The notes: generated by a model from the letters alone, not told the origin. DNA of 64,000 nucleotides from Trichosphaerium sp. ATCC 40318 (GCA_038496445.1 JALMLS010000491.1:48970-112969); one strand, 5' to 3'. Positions 24,114-35,403 are shown, numbered from the stretch's first letter. Numbers and translations: made by a program.

Positions 24114-25405
24114 ATGGGAAGCTCTATTGCCAAGCTTTTTGAGCCTGAACCATCTAGAATATACATGACAGGCTTAGATGCTGCTGGAAAGGTAATAATA
24201 ACTAATTCTGCTGCAAATAACTCACTATACGTAGACTACTATCCTATACGCGATGAAAGTATGTTTTAGGGAGTATAAAGACAAAATAACAATTTTATAG
24301 CTTGGTGAGATAGTAACGACAATACCTACTATTGGTTGGAATGTAGAGAGCGTAAAGTACAGGAATACACAGTTTATGGTTTGGGATTGTACGTTAACGA
24401 AATGTTTTGGTTGAAATTGATTTAAAACACCTTTAAACGCTTGATATATGTTTATTTATTCTGTTTTAGGCGGAAGAACACCTGTACGTGTATTATTAAC
24501 AGAGTTTGCTTGAAAAATCCAAAAAAAGAACCCCGCTTGGTTTTGTTGATTCGTATTTTTTAGATGCGGTACTTATGGAGAACCGAGTATAGAAAAGGTA
24601 CTTTTGTGGATTTTCGTTTTCGTTTTTTTCTTTGTTCAGCACGTGCTGTATACACTCTTTATCAAATAGAATTGTGAAAATAGATTTAAAACTTGCACTT
24701 TGAGTGTTATTTGTGAAACTGAATTCCATGTGCTGCGAGGGGTGAAGAAAACAAACAATTCCATTTTTTTTTTCGCATTTTTTTTGTTGGTTTGTACATT
24801 TAGTAGCTGCAAGTGCGTTTAATCTAAAACAATTGTAGGTGTTTCTGCAGTAATTTACGTCATTGATTCAAATGATAGACACCGTATTGATGAAGTCAAG
24901 TCAATGATACAACAAGATTCAGAGTATTTTAAAGAAGAATTTAAAGATGCTCCGATGCTCTTTTTCATGAATAAGCAAGGTAAATACCAACGTCTTATAC
25001 ACCTTAAAAAACCATTAATTCATGTGAATAGATTTACCAAATGCAATGAGTCCAGAAGAGGTAAGGGCGGTGTTGAGAATCAGAATTTTCATGGTTTTTT
25101 TTCGTGTCCGTTTGCTAAAAGTTTGTCAAGGTTGCTAAGGCTGTTGGTCTAAATGAGGTAAAAGATAGAGTATATAGAGTTCAAGGTTGCTGTGCTACAA
25201 GCCGTAAAGGCATATACGAGGTACGGTCAGCGATAAAATGATAGGAATTGGCAACCATCAAACATATTGTTATTTTCAACGAGCTGTATGACGCTGTTGT
25301 GATTATAATATTATATTACTCTGTTTTTGCGATTTTCTCACGTTATTATAGGGCTTAGAATGGCTTAGCGATGTACTAAATAAGAAAGAAAATGTTCATA
25401 GTTAA
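24114..25405 (+). CDS. Arf-family small GTPase with divergent switch II
   Basis: Predicted membrane-trafficking GTPase. The N-terminus [12 protein letters not shown] fits N-myristoylation. The P-loop [15 protein letters not shown] is completed by a 24-nt exon (24235-24258), followed by [16 protein letters not shown] (switch I). Then VWDC leads into a 14-nt exon (24470-24483) and MRYLWRTEY. Next come [21 protein letters not shown] split by an intron and LPNAMSPEE, and CCATS with [12 protein letters not shown]. The protein ends at a TAA at 25403. All G motifs are present except that WDxGGQ reads WDCGRT, so the glycine pair and catalytic Gln appear altered. That depends on the splice choice at 24388/24470. 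About 180 residues, normal for the family. Confidence 0.85.
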
Positions 25406-26015
25406 TAGTAAGATGTATTGTTACTTTCAATAAAAAGTATATTAGTTAGTATTTGTTACAACTCGCTGCTTCTCACATGCCTGCTTCACTAAAGTAACCG
25501 TCATGTGAAGTTACCAGCCTTTCAATTTTGTAGGCATTGTGTGGGATAACCTCTCACAATAATACTGAGATAATTCACCACACCGACTTTATTTAACACT
25601 GGGCATTTGCTACTTATTTCCACCAATGAAATGTGGGAATAAGTGCTCATTGTATATCATCAATGTACTTTGGTTTTTGTTGTTGTTTTTACCAAACAGA
25701 ATGTTCGAATATAGATTATTTCGAGCGTACTCTGATCTCAACAAATTGACTTTAGCAAAACGATTAACTATGGCAAGCAACAAAACAACCAAAACTACAC
25801 GAGTACTATAGTACAAGGGTGCGTTAGAGCCACTAGATATTGATTTCTTCCTCCTAATCGTGTGTATGTTGAAACGAATGAGTAGGTGTTAGGGAACGAA
25901 TGATCTAATGTGAGGGATCTGCTTACAAAATCGTAGTGCTTCATGATAACAAGCAGTAATTGGCCAAAACAAGATATTTGTAAGTGATATCACTACAGCA
26001 CGACTAAAACCAAGT
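25406..26015. other. intergenic, no gene seen
   Basis: Two overlapping open frames on opposite strands (25610-25816) have no family features; one has a hydrophobic start. No RNA gene recognised. Confidence 0.3.
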
Positions 26016-28700
26016 TTATTGTGACAATCGTCTTACACAACGTCCTCTATCAACAAACGCTGGTGCTGGAGGATTGAAATTAAAAGCAGATAAACCAAAG
26101 CTTACTGGAGCATCAATAGCCATCACAGTTACAGCATCCGTACTGATATCAACAGAGATATAACGTCCATCTAGGCATGATCCAATTAAAGTGCTTGTTG
26201 ATACTGATGTTAAACCTAGACAAGAAGCAACCTGTGAGTTACAGGCAAATCAAGCTTTTATGACTTACCTACGATAGCACAACCCTGTGTATCAATTGTG
26301 CGTTGTGATGCACATGATCCAGAAAGAAAACCAGGCAGTACTTCCAAAAAAGGAGAAGGAAGGTATAGAACACCATCTAGAGATGGCAGAAATACCGGTC
26401 CGAACCGGTTCCGGACCGAAACGCAAAGACCGGTCCGTAAACGGTCCAAACGGTCCGCTGTCAAAGGGAGTACCCTTGGAAAATCAGAAAAATAGCCGAA
26501 AAAGGAATTTTTGTCAAAGGGTACTCCCTTGGATTTTTATCGGTCCAAACGGTCCCTGTCACAAAATCTCAGAACCCTCCATCTATTGACCTACTCACTG
26601 TGTGCATGCACATAAGGTGGCTGTACACTTTTTGTGGCAGGTTTGAATATCACCACTTTTTTTTTTCATACCTAAAATAGTTTAGATACTATTATTTCGC
26701 GTAAGCAATGCACTTGATAAGTTGCTCTACGCGCACAAAGTGATAAAAAGATGTTTGGGTGAAAGTGTATGAAAGTATGTAACATCACGTGATTTTGTCC
26801 AAATGTCAAAATAACGTCACCACAGGCACATTTTGACTCAAAAAAAGTAGCGGTTAGGCCAGCGTGACCTTGTTTTACCGCGCTAAACTTAATTTTGTTA
26901 AAACGGGCTGATTGAGGGCTTTCAACCACTCTATGTGTAGCTCTCAATTTTAAGGCGTTTCAGGCTACTTTTATTCAAAATAAAGTGAGTGGTGGTTCAA
27001 AAAGAAGCCACTTACATTGTTATTCACTGAATGAATACTGCTCTTGTTCTAAATCACGGACCAGTTACGGACCGAAAACCGATATATTGAAACCGGACCG
27101 GTATCGGACCGGTATTTGCCACCTCTAACACCATCAACAATTTCTCCTGTTGATAAAAAAACAAAGTTAGAAAAAACAAAAACTAAAATAACTAAAGAAA
27201 AACACGTGCCACTTATCCCAACAGATGGTTCATCATTGCAAACGAAACTAAATTTACATTTTTCTAAATCAAATTCGTAAGCAAATGGTCCTGGAACCTC
27301 TGCGAATATTCGACCACTCTCTTTATCTATCATCAGCGCATCAATTCGAAGACTGCTCGTACATCTTTTGTCCTAAGAATGGAAAAAACTAAGAAATCTA
27401 TGGCTTTTAAAAGTATGCCATCGTACAATTTCACAAGTGTAAGGATTGATTGAAAATAGCTCTTGGTTCATATTAACATACAATACTCTATCGAATACAG
27501 TACTGTACTCCATTGCTGATGGCTGTGTCATCAATTCTGGGATATCACATGCTAATACTATGTTTTAGTGGATGTTTCATTTCAAATCAAAAAAATTCGT
27601 ACATTGTATAATCTCGTTTGTGTTTGAAAGTAGTCGATAGTCAAAGCCTGGCAATGGATGTTTTGATGTAATTAGAGTATCAATCACACCTCCTTGAGGA
27701 GCTCTTGTTGGAGGTGGCGTTGGCATGACTGGTGCAACAGGTGGTATTGTTGTTTCATCTGGAGGTGGCGGTGGTGGCGTTGCCTCATAGAATATTGTAG
27801 TAATGGCGTTAGTTAGAGGTAATGATGTTGTAAGCACAGTCATTGTTGAGGTAGCAATGTCTAGACTAAAATAGCTACCAACAGGGGTAGAAGAGCCAAT
27901 AATTTGATTATCTGATACTGCGGTAATATCTAGGCAACAGATACTAAGATAAAAAACAACTAGTAAATGTTATGTACCAGCAAAAAAAGCTAGTAATGTT
28001 GAAGGATATTCCACGAATTGAGTGGCAATGCAAGATGAAGGGCCTGTCAAAGGTAAAATAGCCATTCTCACAAATCCTAGAACATATATTGTATCTCCAA
28101 TGATCTCAACTATGCAACAATTGAATTAGGAAAAAAAGAAAACGATAATCAACAAAAACTCACTGCCACTAGCAAAACCTCCAAGATTTGTCAAGTCTAC
28201 CCGACAAAAATGACAAAATGAGCAATCTGTTGGATCTATCTGTGCAATATCACCGTTCATAGTAATGCCATATAGTACTTGTGTCACCTTATCAAGAGCA
28301 ATGTGTTGAAAGTCAAAGGGCAAAGCACAAGAACTCTACAAAAGTAAAAAAAAAAACTTGTTTGTTACAATCGGGGTGTGTACCTTTACTCCACACGTGC
28401 GTGGATCTACCTCAAGCAAGCTGAGTAGCTCTTTTATAAATATTGTACGTGTTGAAGGAGAATAAGACATAGATACTGGCGACTGAGTAAAGGTTGGGAT
28501 GCCACAGGCTAAACAAAGAGATTAGATTAAGAGAGTTTCGAGAAATCGTCTGTACTGCGTAGAACATCTGTTGGATCAGCTATTGACCTTATTTCAAACC
28601 CCGCAGTCCGACCGTTGATGACATACGCGTTGATCTCTTGGCAGAGTGTATATGGCAAAAATAAGGATAGAACGAGGAATAAGAAAGGTGTTGCGTTCAT
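26016..28700 (-). pseudogene. secreted Cys-containing propeller-like protein, split by a hAT-type element
   Basis: The minus-strand gene begins with a strong signal peptide (MNATPFLFLVLSLFLPYTLC). At least eight exons follow with propeller-like strands (VTQVLYGITMNGDIAQIDPT, YEFDLEKCKFSFVC, GRYISVDISTDAVTVMAID). A proline-rich linker (PPPPPPDETTIPP) lies in the middle. Paired cysteines recur about every 40 residues. The reading frame runs GEIVDG on one side and GVLYLPSPFLEVLPG on the other side of a 750-base insertion. Removing it with one copy of the 8-base target duplication keeps the frame. Apart from the insertion the gene looks intact, so the insertion is recent or spliced out. Likely an extracellular or cell-surface protein of unknown function. 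Confidence 0.65.
26378..27127. mobile_element. non-autonomous hAT-type transposon
   Basis: The 750-base unit begins TAGAGATGGCAGAAATACCG and ends with the inverted form (TAGAGGTGGCAAATACCGGT read from the other strand). An 8-base direct repeat ACACCATC flanks it at 26370-26377 and 27128-27135. An 8-bp duplication and TAGAG-type ends are hallmarks of hAT elements. The sub-terminal regions are dense in ACCGGTCCG motifs. The interior has a pair of AAAGGGTACTCCC-type inverted motifs and no transposase, so it depends on an autonomous relative elsewhere. It interrupts an exon of a secreted-protein gene. Confidence 0.88.
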
Positions 28701-28919
28701 TGCGTTTGCTTGCGTAGGCCTTCATTTTTGACCATTCTGTTAAATACAAATCTCTAGATGTCACGTGATTTATTTTGACACTGAGAAACAGCTCGCAAAT
28801 TAACCAAGATCTCTAACAATCACGTGAATTGTTTTAACGAAGTGCATCCACTGCCTAAACAAATGTGAGAATGTCCTACATTAATCAATCATATGTACTA
28901 AATCTTCTGTTTTGGCAGC

Positions 28920-29056
28920 AAGGCTACAAAAGAAGGTATTAAGGCTTTTAGCTGGGTTCATACTCTCAAACTAAATATTAGTGGTTGCCTTGTCTCTGAT
29001 GCTGTTAGTGCACTTCCTGGCACTCAACTAATAAACACGTGCGGATGTAATTATTG
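28920..29056 (+). pseudogene. LRR relic of the F-box/LRR family
   Basis: The plus strand reads ATKEGIKAFSWVHTLKLNIS then GCLVSDAVSAL before a stop. The spacing and the EGIKA..VHTL core match the intact F-box/LRR genes. Only two repeats remain. Confidence 0.6.
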
Positions 29057-29292
29057 ATACTCTGAAACGGTGCCCATACAATTGTTGATACAATAATTTT
29101 AGCCAGATGTTTAACTGAAGATTTTATATGACTCCAATCTCTAGCAAGACGGACAGGTGAATATTAGAGCCTGTAAACCTGACCTCGAGCTGTATTTAAT
29201 AACAAGTGTCATTAGGCTTAACTTAAGTTGATTTTGATTAAGTTGTTCACGTGATTTACAAAAACTACATAACTTGGTTGGTACAGAGTAAA

Positions 29293-31035
29293 ATGGAATT
29301 ATTAGAATCGCAAAACGTTCTTCCACCTATTTATTCTCTTCCGCTTGAAATTCTGGTAGAAATAGCTTGTTTATTAAAACTAGAAGAGCTCATTACACTA
29401 CGACTTGTATGTAGGGTTTTACTAAAGTCAGCAGGGTTAACAAGTGTAATGAAGGCACGTGCAGTTCAAAAAAAAATAAAACGCGCTTTGATTTTTTTTT
29501 AAGAAGGAACTGACGAGGATTTCTTGTTTTTAGGACTATTTGACGACATTCAAGGTTGAATTTCTGCATGAAAACCTACAAGACTCTGGAGATTCTTTAA
29601 CAGGTCTTGCAGTGAGGAAAAACGGCGACGTAAGTCATTCTTTTACAAAAATAGGAAAAAAAACAAACTTGTTTTTTTTGTAAGATCTATGCTCGTTGTT
29701 ACGAGTATAATTGTCAGTACAAAAGGTCTATATTTTATGCTTTCGTTATTAATAGGTTTTATCATCGTTAGGTCTACTGGGTAGATGCTACACATCACAG
29801 GATTTTTAAATTTTGTATTAAAACGTGGAAAACACTTCTTGTCACTGGTGAGCGCGATTACAAGCATACAGGCACGTGATGGTGTTTTTTTTCAAGAATT
29901 CGAAACGTTTAAAAATTATATAATTTCAACACGTGACATCTCACGTGAAATGTTCGAGCGATAATTGATGTTTTTGTTATTTTCTTTCAATTGTGTTAAG
30001 ATAGTTGACAGGTTTGCAAAACGGTCCTCTGGAGCAAGCGACGTTTCGAAATCCTAATGCATTGATATTTGATAAAGATGATAACTTACTTGTTGTTGAC
30101 TACAGACATCATCAAATACGCAAGATAAACTTCAAAACTGGAATGTGCGTTTTGTTTTGATGTTCATTTTTTTTTTTGCTCTTTCTAGACCCGCATGGCA
30201 TCATGTATTTTACTGAGTGTTATGGTTCCTTAACATATAAATTTATAGGGTTGAATCATTAGTTGGAAGCGACTCAGGTTACCTAAACGGAAAACGAGAA
30301 ACAGCTTTATTGAACGGTCCAGAAAGTTTTTGTTGGGACAGCAATGGCAACTTAATTATTGCCGATAATGGCAATGGGTGCATACGCCAAGTACGTGATT
30401 ATATAATCCAAACAATCACATATTCATTATTTAAAACTATCACATGCTTAGCACGTGTTATATATAAGTTGTATTCGACACTTCTGATATCTGTGTAGCT
30501 CTCAAACAATGGAGTTGTTTCAACAATTGCAGGGAATCCAGGGAAGGATAGGACACACCTTGATGGGAAAGGTCAACACGCTGAGTTCTCATTACCTCAC
30601 TCTATAACATGCGATTCAAGAAAAGGATCTAATAGACTTTATATACTAGATACAGTCCGTATAGCTAAAAAGAAGAGTCTTTGTCAAATCAATACTTCAG
30701 GAAATGTTAAAACAGTTGTTAACGGAAACTCTCACCCGGACTTTTGTTGGCCTTATGACGTCACTTGTGATGATAAAGGGAACTTATATATAGGTGAGAG
30801 TACAGGTGTATGGAAGTATTATACAGAAACAGGAGACTTATTCAGACTACGTACAAGTGTGCAGATTTATTCGATTTATTCGATAGTTTATTTTCCACCA
30901 AAGAAAAAGATTTATCTTTCTGGTACAAAGACAAGAGACGGTGGTGCTTACTTTTTAATGACTATTGATGTCAGCCATTACAAACGAAATGAAGAACGTC
31001 TAGATTTTGGTAAGAAACGTGAAGATGATCGTTGA
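29293..31035 (+). CDS. F-box / NHL-type beta-propeller protein
   Basis: The N-terminus MELLESQNVLPPIYSLPLEI leads into an F-box (LPLEILVEIACLLKLEELIT ... LVCRVL). After several short introns, propeller blades follow: VYWVDATHHRIFKF, LIFDKDDNLLVVDYRHHQIR, FCWDSNGNLIIADNGNGCIR, SNRLYILDTVRI, VTCDDKGNLYIGESTG. The D-x-x-G-N-L-x-I-A-D-x-x-N pattern is the NHL repeat. It ends KKREDDR at a TGA. As with the LRR paralogs, the F-box implies an SCF adaptor, here with a propeller as substrate reader. Introns near 29870-29950 and 30440 contain CACGTG motifs. Confidence 0.82.
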
Positions 31036-31321
31036 ATAGAGATCACTTGTTTTTTTAACTGGTTAAAAAAAGCAAGACCAAAAAAGTTTGATGGACTAAG
31101 TGTCGACTTTGTAATTGTAGTGTTGATGTTATACACAAAATAAATCAGCCCACATTGTAGAAGAGATCTAGAATTCATTTTTTTGACTTAATTTGGTATC
31201 CACTTTTCCTGCGCAACAGCTCAGTCTCTACCAATAAATGTAGCGAAATTAAGGTGTTTCTCTTATCACAGCATACTGTTGTTATTGAAAATAAAATGGG
31301 TTAAATGTTGTTTTTAAGGAA

Positions 31322-31708
31322 AATGAGCGAGGAGACTTGTACATCATGTGCATTTAAAGCAAGGAATTGGCTTGGTTTTTCTCATAAACTTATAGAAGAT
31401 AACATGCCTTGGGACAATTACAAGGCTTGGGTGCTAGACAAAGATCAAATTTAAACAAGAATACTTGGAACAACTCAAGTCTGTATTACATCCATGTTAT
31501 CAATGTGTTATCCCTTTGATAAGCAAAGAGCAACCTATTAATGTGTACGATTTTATTATGCATCTTTTACTTTATTTATTTCAAGCACCTAGTGGTATGA
31601 ATTGAATGACTCTATTAGGAATACTATTGGAAATATCTTGATTATTTGTTGAAGTCATCTACTTTCGAATCTGAGGTTGAGAAAGTCGCTTTTGTACCGG
31701 TCAAATAA
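31322..31708 (+). CDS. small protein with RIIa/Dpy-30-like segment (frame uncertain)
   Basis: The first frame starts MSEETCTSCAFKARNWLGFS and stops after about 43 codons. Overlapping it in another frame comes EYLEQLKSVLHPCYQCVIPL followed by ISKEQPINVYDFIMHLLLYL. This resembles the RIIa/Dpy-30 dimerisation motif (two helices with P-x-x-P-x-D-F-like core). A last piece (EYYWKYLDYLLKSS) follows an AG acceptor and ends at a TAA. A one-base frameshift or an unusual splice is needed to join the first two parts, so this is either a sequencing error, a missed intron or a decaying gene. Confidence 0.4.
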
Positions 31709-31806
31709 AGTAAAATCACGTGGACTTACTAATTACGCACTAGTCCTTTTGCGACCTAACATTCTTGTATCCCATCCAAAACGATCAAAGCCATTATTGT
31801 ATCAAA

Positions 31807-32760
31807 ATGGAAGAAAATAACACCGAAGGCGTTAATCTGTACTTATTCGACCTGTTGGCGCTACCAGTTGAAGTAATAGTTCATATTCTTAAACAAGGAA
31901 CTTATACGCTCCACTCAGCTCAAACATGCCGTCTGATGCGAGATATTGTCAGAAACCATGTTGGATATGGTCATATCACTATTACCAACAAAAGCCAATT
32001 GAAGATGCTTTCAGGGAGTCCTTTATTGAAGAATACAGCCATCTGTTTGAATGATCTACCAATATATGATTGCCACTTGCGTTTACTTTCAGGTGTCCAA
32101 AGTATAAACTTGAGTGGTACATCAATAACTGATGAGGGCTTGAAGGCATTGTCAGGTGTACACACAATCAACCTTTCTAAATGTAAAATAACAGATGAAG
32201 GTGTCAAGATGTTAATAGGTGTACATACCATTAACTTGCATGCTTGTAAATTAATAACAGGTGATGGTATTAAAGCATTGGCTGGTGTACATACAATTAA
32301 TTTGGGATCTACATATGTAACAGATGAAGGTCTGAAGTCATTGTCAGGTGTACATACAATTTATTTGAGTGCTTGTAAATTGATAACAGATGAAGGTGTC
32401 AAGGCTTTGGCAGGGGTACATACAATTAATTTGAGTGCTTGTAGATTGATAACAGATGAAGGTGTCAAGGCGTTGGCAGGTGTGCATAGTATCAGTTTAC
32501 AACTCACAAATATAACAGATGAATGTCTCAAGGCATTGGCAGGTGTACACACTATCAACTTGTTTGCTTGTAATTCAATAACAGGTGAAGGCATCAAGGC
32601 ATTGGCAGGTGTGTATGAAATTCGTTTGTCAGGAAAAGCTGGAACAGATGAAGGTTTAAAGTCTTTGGCCGGAGTTCACACTATCTTTATTTATAACCAT
32701 TCAGTTACAAAAGAACATGTTAAGGCATTAACTGGCGCAACCAAAATACACTGTTTTTGA
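31807..32760 (+). CDS. F-box / leucine-rich repeat protein 2
   Basis: Single-exon gene of 317 residues starting MEENNTEGVNLYLFDLLALP. The F-box reads LLALPVEVIVHILKQGTY with SAQTCRLMRDIV. About ten LRRs follow, the purest form being LAGVHTINLSACKLITDEGV. Neighbouring repeats are almost identical in DNA (32350-32470), so the array can grow or shrink by slippage. It lacks the extra N-terminal exon of the paralog at 20.3 kb. A TTG codon upstream is in frame, but the ATG with AAAATGG context is the natural start. Expected role: SCF substrate adaptor. Confidence 0.87.
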   Translation: MEENNTEGVNLYLFDLLALPVEVIVHILKQGTYTLHSAQTCRLMRDIVRNHVGYGHITITNKSQLKMLSGSPLLKNTAICLNDLPIYDCHLRLLSGVQSINLSGTSITDEGLKALSGVHTINLSKCKITDEGVKMLIGVHTINLHACKLITGDGIKALAGVHTINLGSTYVTDEGLKSLSGVHTIYLSACKLITDEGVKALAGVHTINLSACRLITDEGVKALAGVHSISLQLTNITDECLKALAGVHTINLFACNSITGEGIKALAGVYEIRLSGKAGTDEGLKSLAGVHTIFIYNHSVTKEHVKALTGATKIHCF

Positions 32761-33304
32761 ATTGTAGCTTCCTGCCTTTCACTTCAATAAACTCTTAATT
32801 ACTTCACTCTGTCTAACAATAGTTTTGGTACTTGGTAACTAACCATTTCCTTTTGCCCTTTTTAAGCAAGAAGTTTTATAATGTTGATCTCTGACGCCAA
32901 AGCATCATTCAGATGACCCTAAATGACTTACATCAGCTGATATATAAAAACAGACAAAGGCTTTAAAAAAAGGAATGACATCGCATTGTAAAGCACTAGA
33001 AATGTTGCCTGCTGTTGTTCTTTGTTTTGGTTTCTTTTTTAGTAATATGTACATAACTGATACAAGCTACTATGTCTTCCCGCATTGCTGGTTATATGTT
33101 GAAGTTCTACTATGGTTGCTTTGTAGTATTCAGCTGACCATGACCAACAAAAATTTTTGTCACGTGCATTGCAAAAATGACGTTTGAACCTTATTTGCTC
33201 AACACGTTTTGTTGACTGATTCGAGGTACTATTTACGACGTTTAATGCTCTGCTATAGTGGAAGAAGTATGGCAGCGTCTACACCTGTGTTCCGTTCTTA
33301 ATTT

Positions 33305-33403
33305 GTTGTCCTCACTGAATACGAAGACATTCGCAAAGTTACACTTCAGCGCCCTAACGCAGCTTTCAATAGCTTTCTGTTTGACAACATGAAAGCGATT
33401 GAG
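33305..33403 (+). pseudogene. orphan exon resembling enoyl-CoA hydratase/isomerase N-terminus
   Basis: The frame reads YEDIRKVTLQRPNAAFNSFL and then FDNMKAIE before a GTAATC donor. The V-x-L-x-RP-x-A-x-N core is the N-terminal strand signature of the crotonase family. No downstream exons with the oxyanion or catalytic motifs were found in the following kilobase, so this is a relic or the start of a displaced gene. Confidence 0.4.
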
Positions 33404-33556
33404 GTAATCCGATACTTAGTGCGATGTATCTGATATGTTTATAGATTGAATAATGAACCAGATGTACAGGTATAAGCTGAAAAAAGGTCAATAACAAGTT
33501 ATGACTGGGTATTCAACAGTCACTCCAAGTTTGTAGCCAGCTTAAGAGCATACACA

Positions 33557-33733
33557 TAGTGGGTAGGGTAATGGATAATGGCTGGACGGTCTTTGTGACA
33601 GGGACCGTTAATGAACTGTTTTTTCTTTTCAGCCCGAGACCGTTATATTCTGATAACAGCTCTAAACCAGATGTCAGTCAATAGACATTTTTTAAGTATG
33701 AACCAGTTCAGACCGTATTTGGGCATCCCACTA
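33557..33733. mobile_element. hAT-like relic
   Basis: The ends read TAGTGGGTAGGG and, inverted, TAGTGGGATGCCCAAATACG. An internal stretch TGTGACAGGGACCGTT is shared with the hAT element at 26.4-27.1 kb in reverse orientation. No flanking 8-base repeat is visible, so it is old or rearranged. Confidence 0.4.
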
Positions 33734-34028
33734 TTTTTCCAGTATTTCTTTGAATCGAACTTCTACTTTCGCTAAAAATAAAGGAAAAGTCAACCGTAAT
33801 AAACACTCTCTCGTTTCACCTTGTTCGTTGAACTATTTACAGTGTAACTAACTCTCGTACAACATTCTTGTTGGATTATTCTACAAAAAAAGAGACGATT
33901 ATTGGCTATTGTACCGGTATTGTTATTTAATAGCACTTTCTTTGCGCTTGCATGGTTTAAGCTTAACTTTTCTGTTTTAGTTCGAAAATATCTCGAACTC
34001 GGTTTAATCTACTGTTCTGCGTTTAAAT

Positions 34029-35403
34029 ATGGCCAACATTGATAGTACAGACAACGGTAAGTGAAGCTCCTCAATTTTCAGCTCCATAAAAAAAAAAATT
34101 TGTCACGTGCCATTACGATTTTCACGAGAAACGTTTCCGCTTTTCGGCGTGGGTTGCCCATTGCGAGAAAAATTCGCTGTAGCGTTTTTTGCACACAATT
34201 TTGGCGCTGTCACTAACAAGCAAAAGTGTTTGGTTTAGTATGTCCGTGCGTAGGCAAGACAACCCACAAATTATTAAATCTTTTTGTGTGAAAGACTTTT
34301 TGATAAGTCCAAAGAAGTTTTCTCACTGAAAAAAACCAATTAAAAACATTGTTTGGCATCACTTCGCGTAGAGGATGCTACATAGGCATTTTTTCAACTT
34401 TTTGCACAAAGTTAGGGAATCGCAAGAAACTCAAAAGTACTTTTTCGTAACCCATACTTTTTCGTGATATATTCAAAGCCTAAAAGATTTTTCTTTACAT
34501 TGTTGTGCTTATTGTACTCACAAAGGTTTGGACATAAAAGAAGAGTATGAAGTAGGAGGTCATCTCAGATATAGGGGAGAGGTAAAGAATGGCAAGCATG
34601 ACGGTTTTGGTGAGCTGTATCATATAAAAGATATTGGCGAAATCAAACAAGGCGATACTCTCGAATACAAAGGTCAGTTTAAGGACAATGAGTATCATGG
34701 TGATGGCGAGCTGTATCTCTCAGATGGTACTCTACAATACAAAGGCCAGTTTAAGGACAATAAGTATCATGGTGATGGTGAGCTGTATCTCTCAGATGGT
34801 ACTCTCGAATACAAAGGTCAGTTTAAGGACAATGAGTATCATGGTGATGGTGAGCTGTATCGCACAAATGGTACTCTCGCATACAAAGGTCAGTTTAAGG
34901 ATGGTGAGGTTCATGGTGATGGTGAGTCTTATGACTCAAATGGTACTCTCGCATACAAAGGTCAGTTTAAAGGCGGTTTATATCATGGTGAGGGTGAGTT
35001 TTATTTACATGGTAGCCTCTATTACAAGGGTCAGTTTAAGGACCATTACCGTGATGGTTTTGGTGAGCTGTATCATATAAAAGATATTGGCAAAATCAAA
35101 CAAGGTGATACTCTCAAATACAAAGGTCAGCTTAAGGCCAATAAGTTTCATGGTGATGGTAAGCTGTATCACACAAATGGTACTCTCGAATACAAAGGTC
35201 AGTTTAAGGACAATGAGTATCATGGTGATGGCGAGCTGTATCTCTCAGATGGTACTCTACAATACAAAGGCCAGTTTAAGGACAATAAGTATCATGGTGA
35301 TGGTGAGCTGTATCTCTCAGATGGTACTCTACGATACAAAGGTCAATTTTTGAACAACCAGTATGAGGGTGTTGGAGTGTATTTTTATCAAAATGGTACC
35401 AAG
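34029..35403 (+). pseudogene. 5' part of MORN-Roc-COR-PARP gene (MORN array), cut by a transposon
   Basis: Exon 1 (34029-34056) encodes MANIDSTDN and uses a GTAAGT donor. A 469-base intron joins in phase at 34526 to GLDIKEEYEVGGHLRYRG. Eleven MORN repeats follow (consensus YKGQFKDNEYHGDGELY). These usually bind lipids or other proteins and form an extended hairpin array. The reading frame reaches FYQNGTK, where a MULE is inserted. As it stands, the frame runs into the transposon end and stops at 35468. The coding sequence resumes after the element with YIGQFDNN. The array has an internal near-identical duplication (about 34600-34790 and 35050-35330). Confidence 0.85.

Larger units (their letters stand above)
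32761..34028. other. mostly non-coding stretch with gene and transposon relics
   Basis: No intact gene. It contains an orphan hydratase-like exon and a hAT-like relic, listed separately. The last 250 bases are T-rich and lead to the start of the MORN gene. Confidence 0.35.

Noticed and set aside
34634-35353. Met/Ser/Val-rich repeats in another frame of the MORN gene
   Set aside because: Repetitive DNA read in the wrong frame; the MORN frame has the family pattern.
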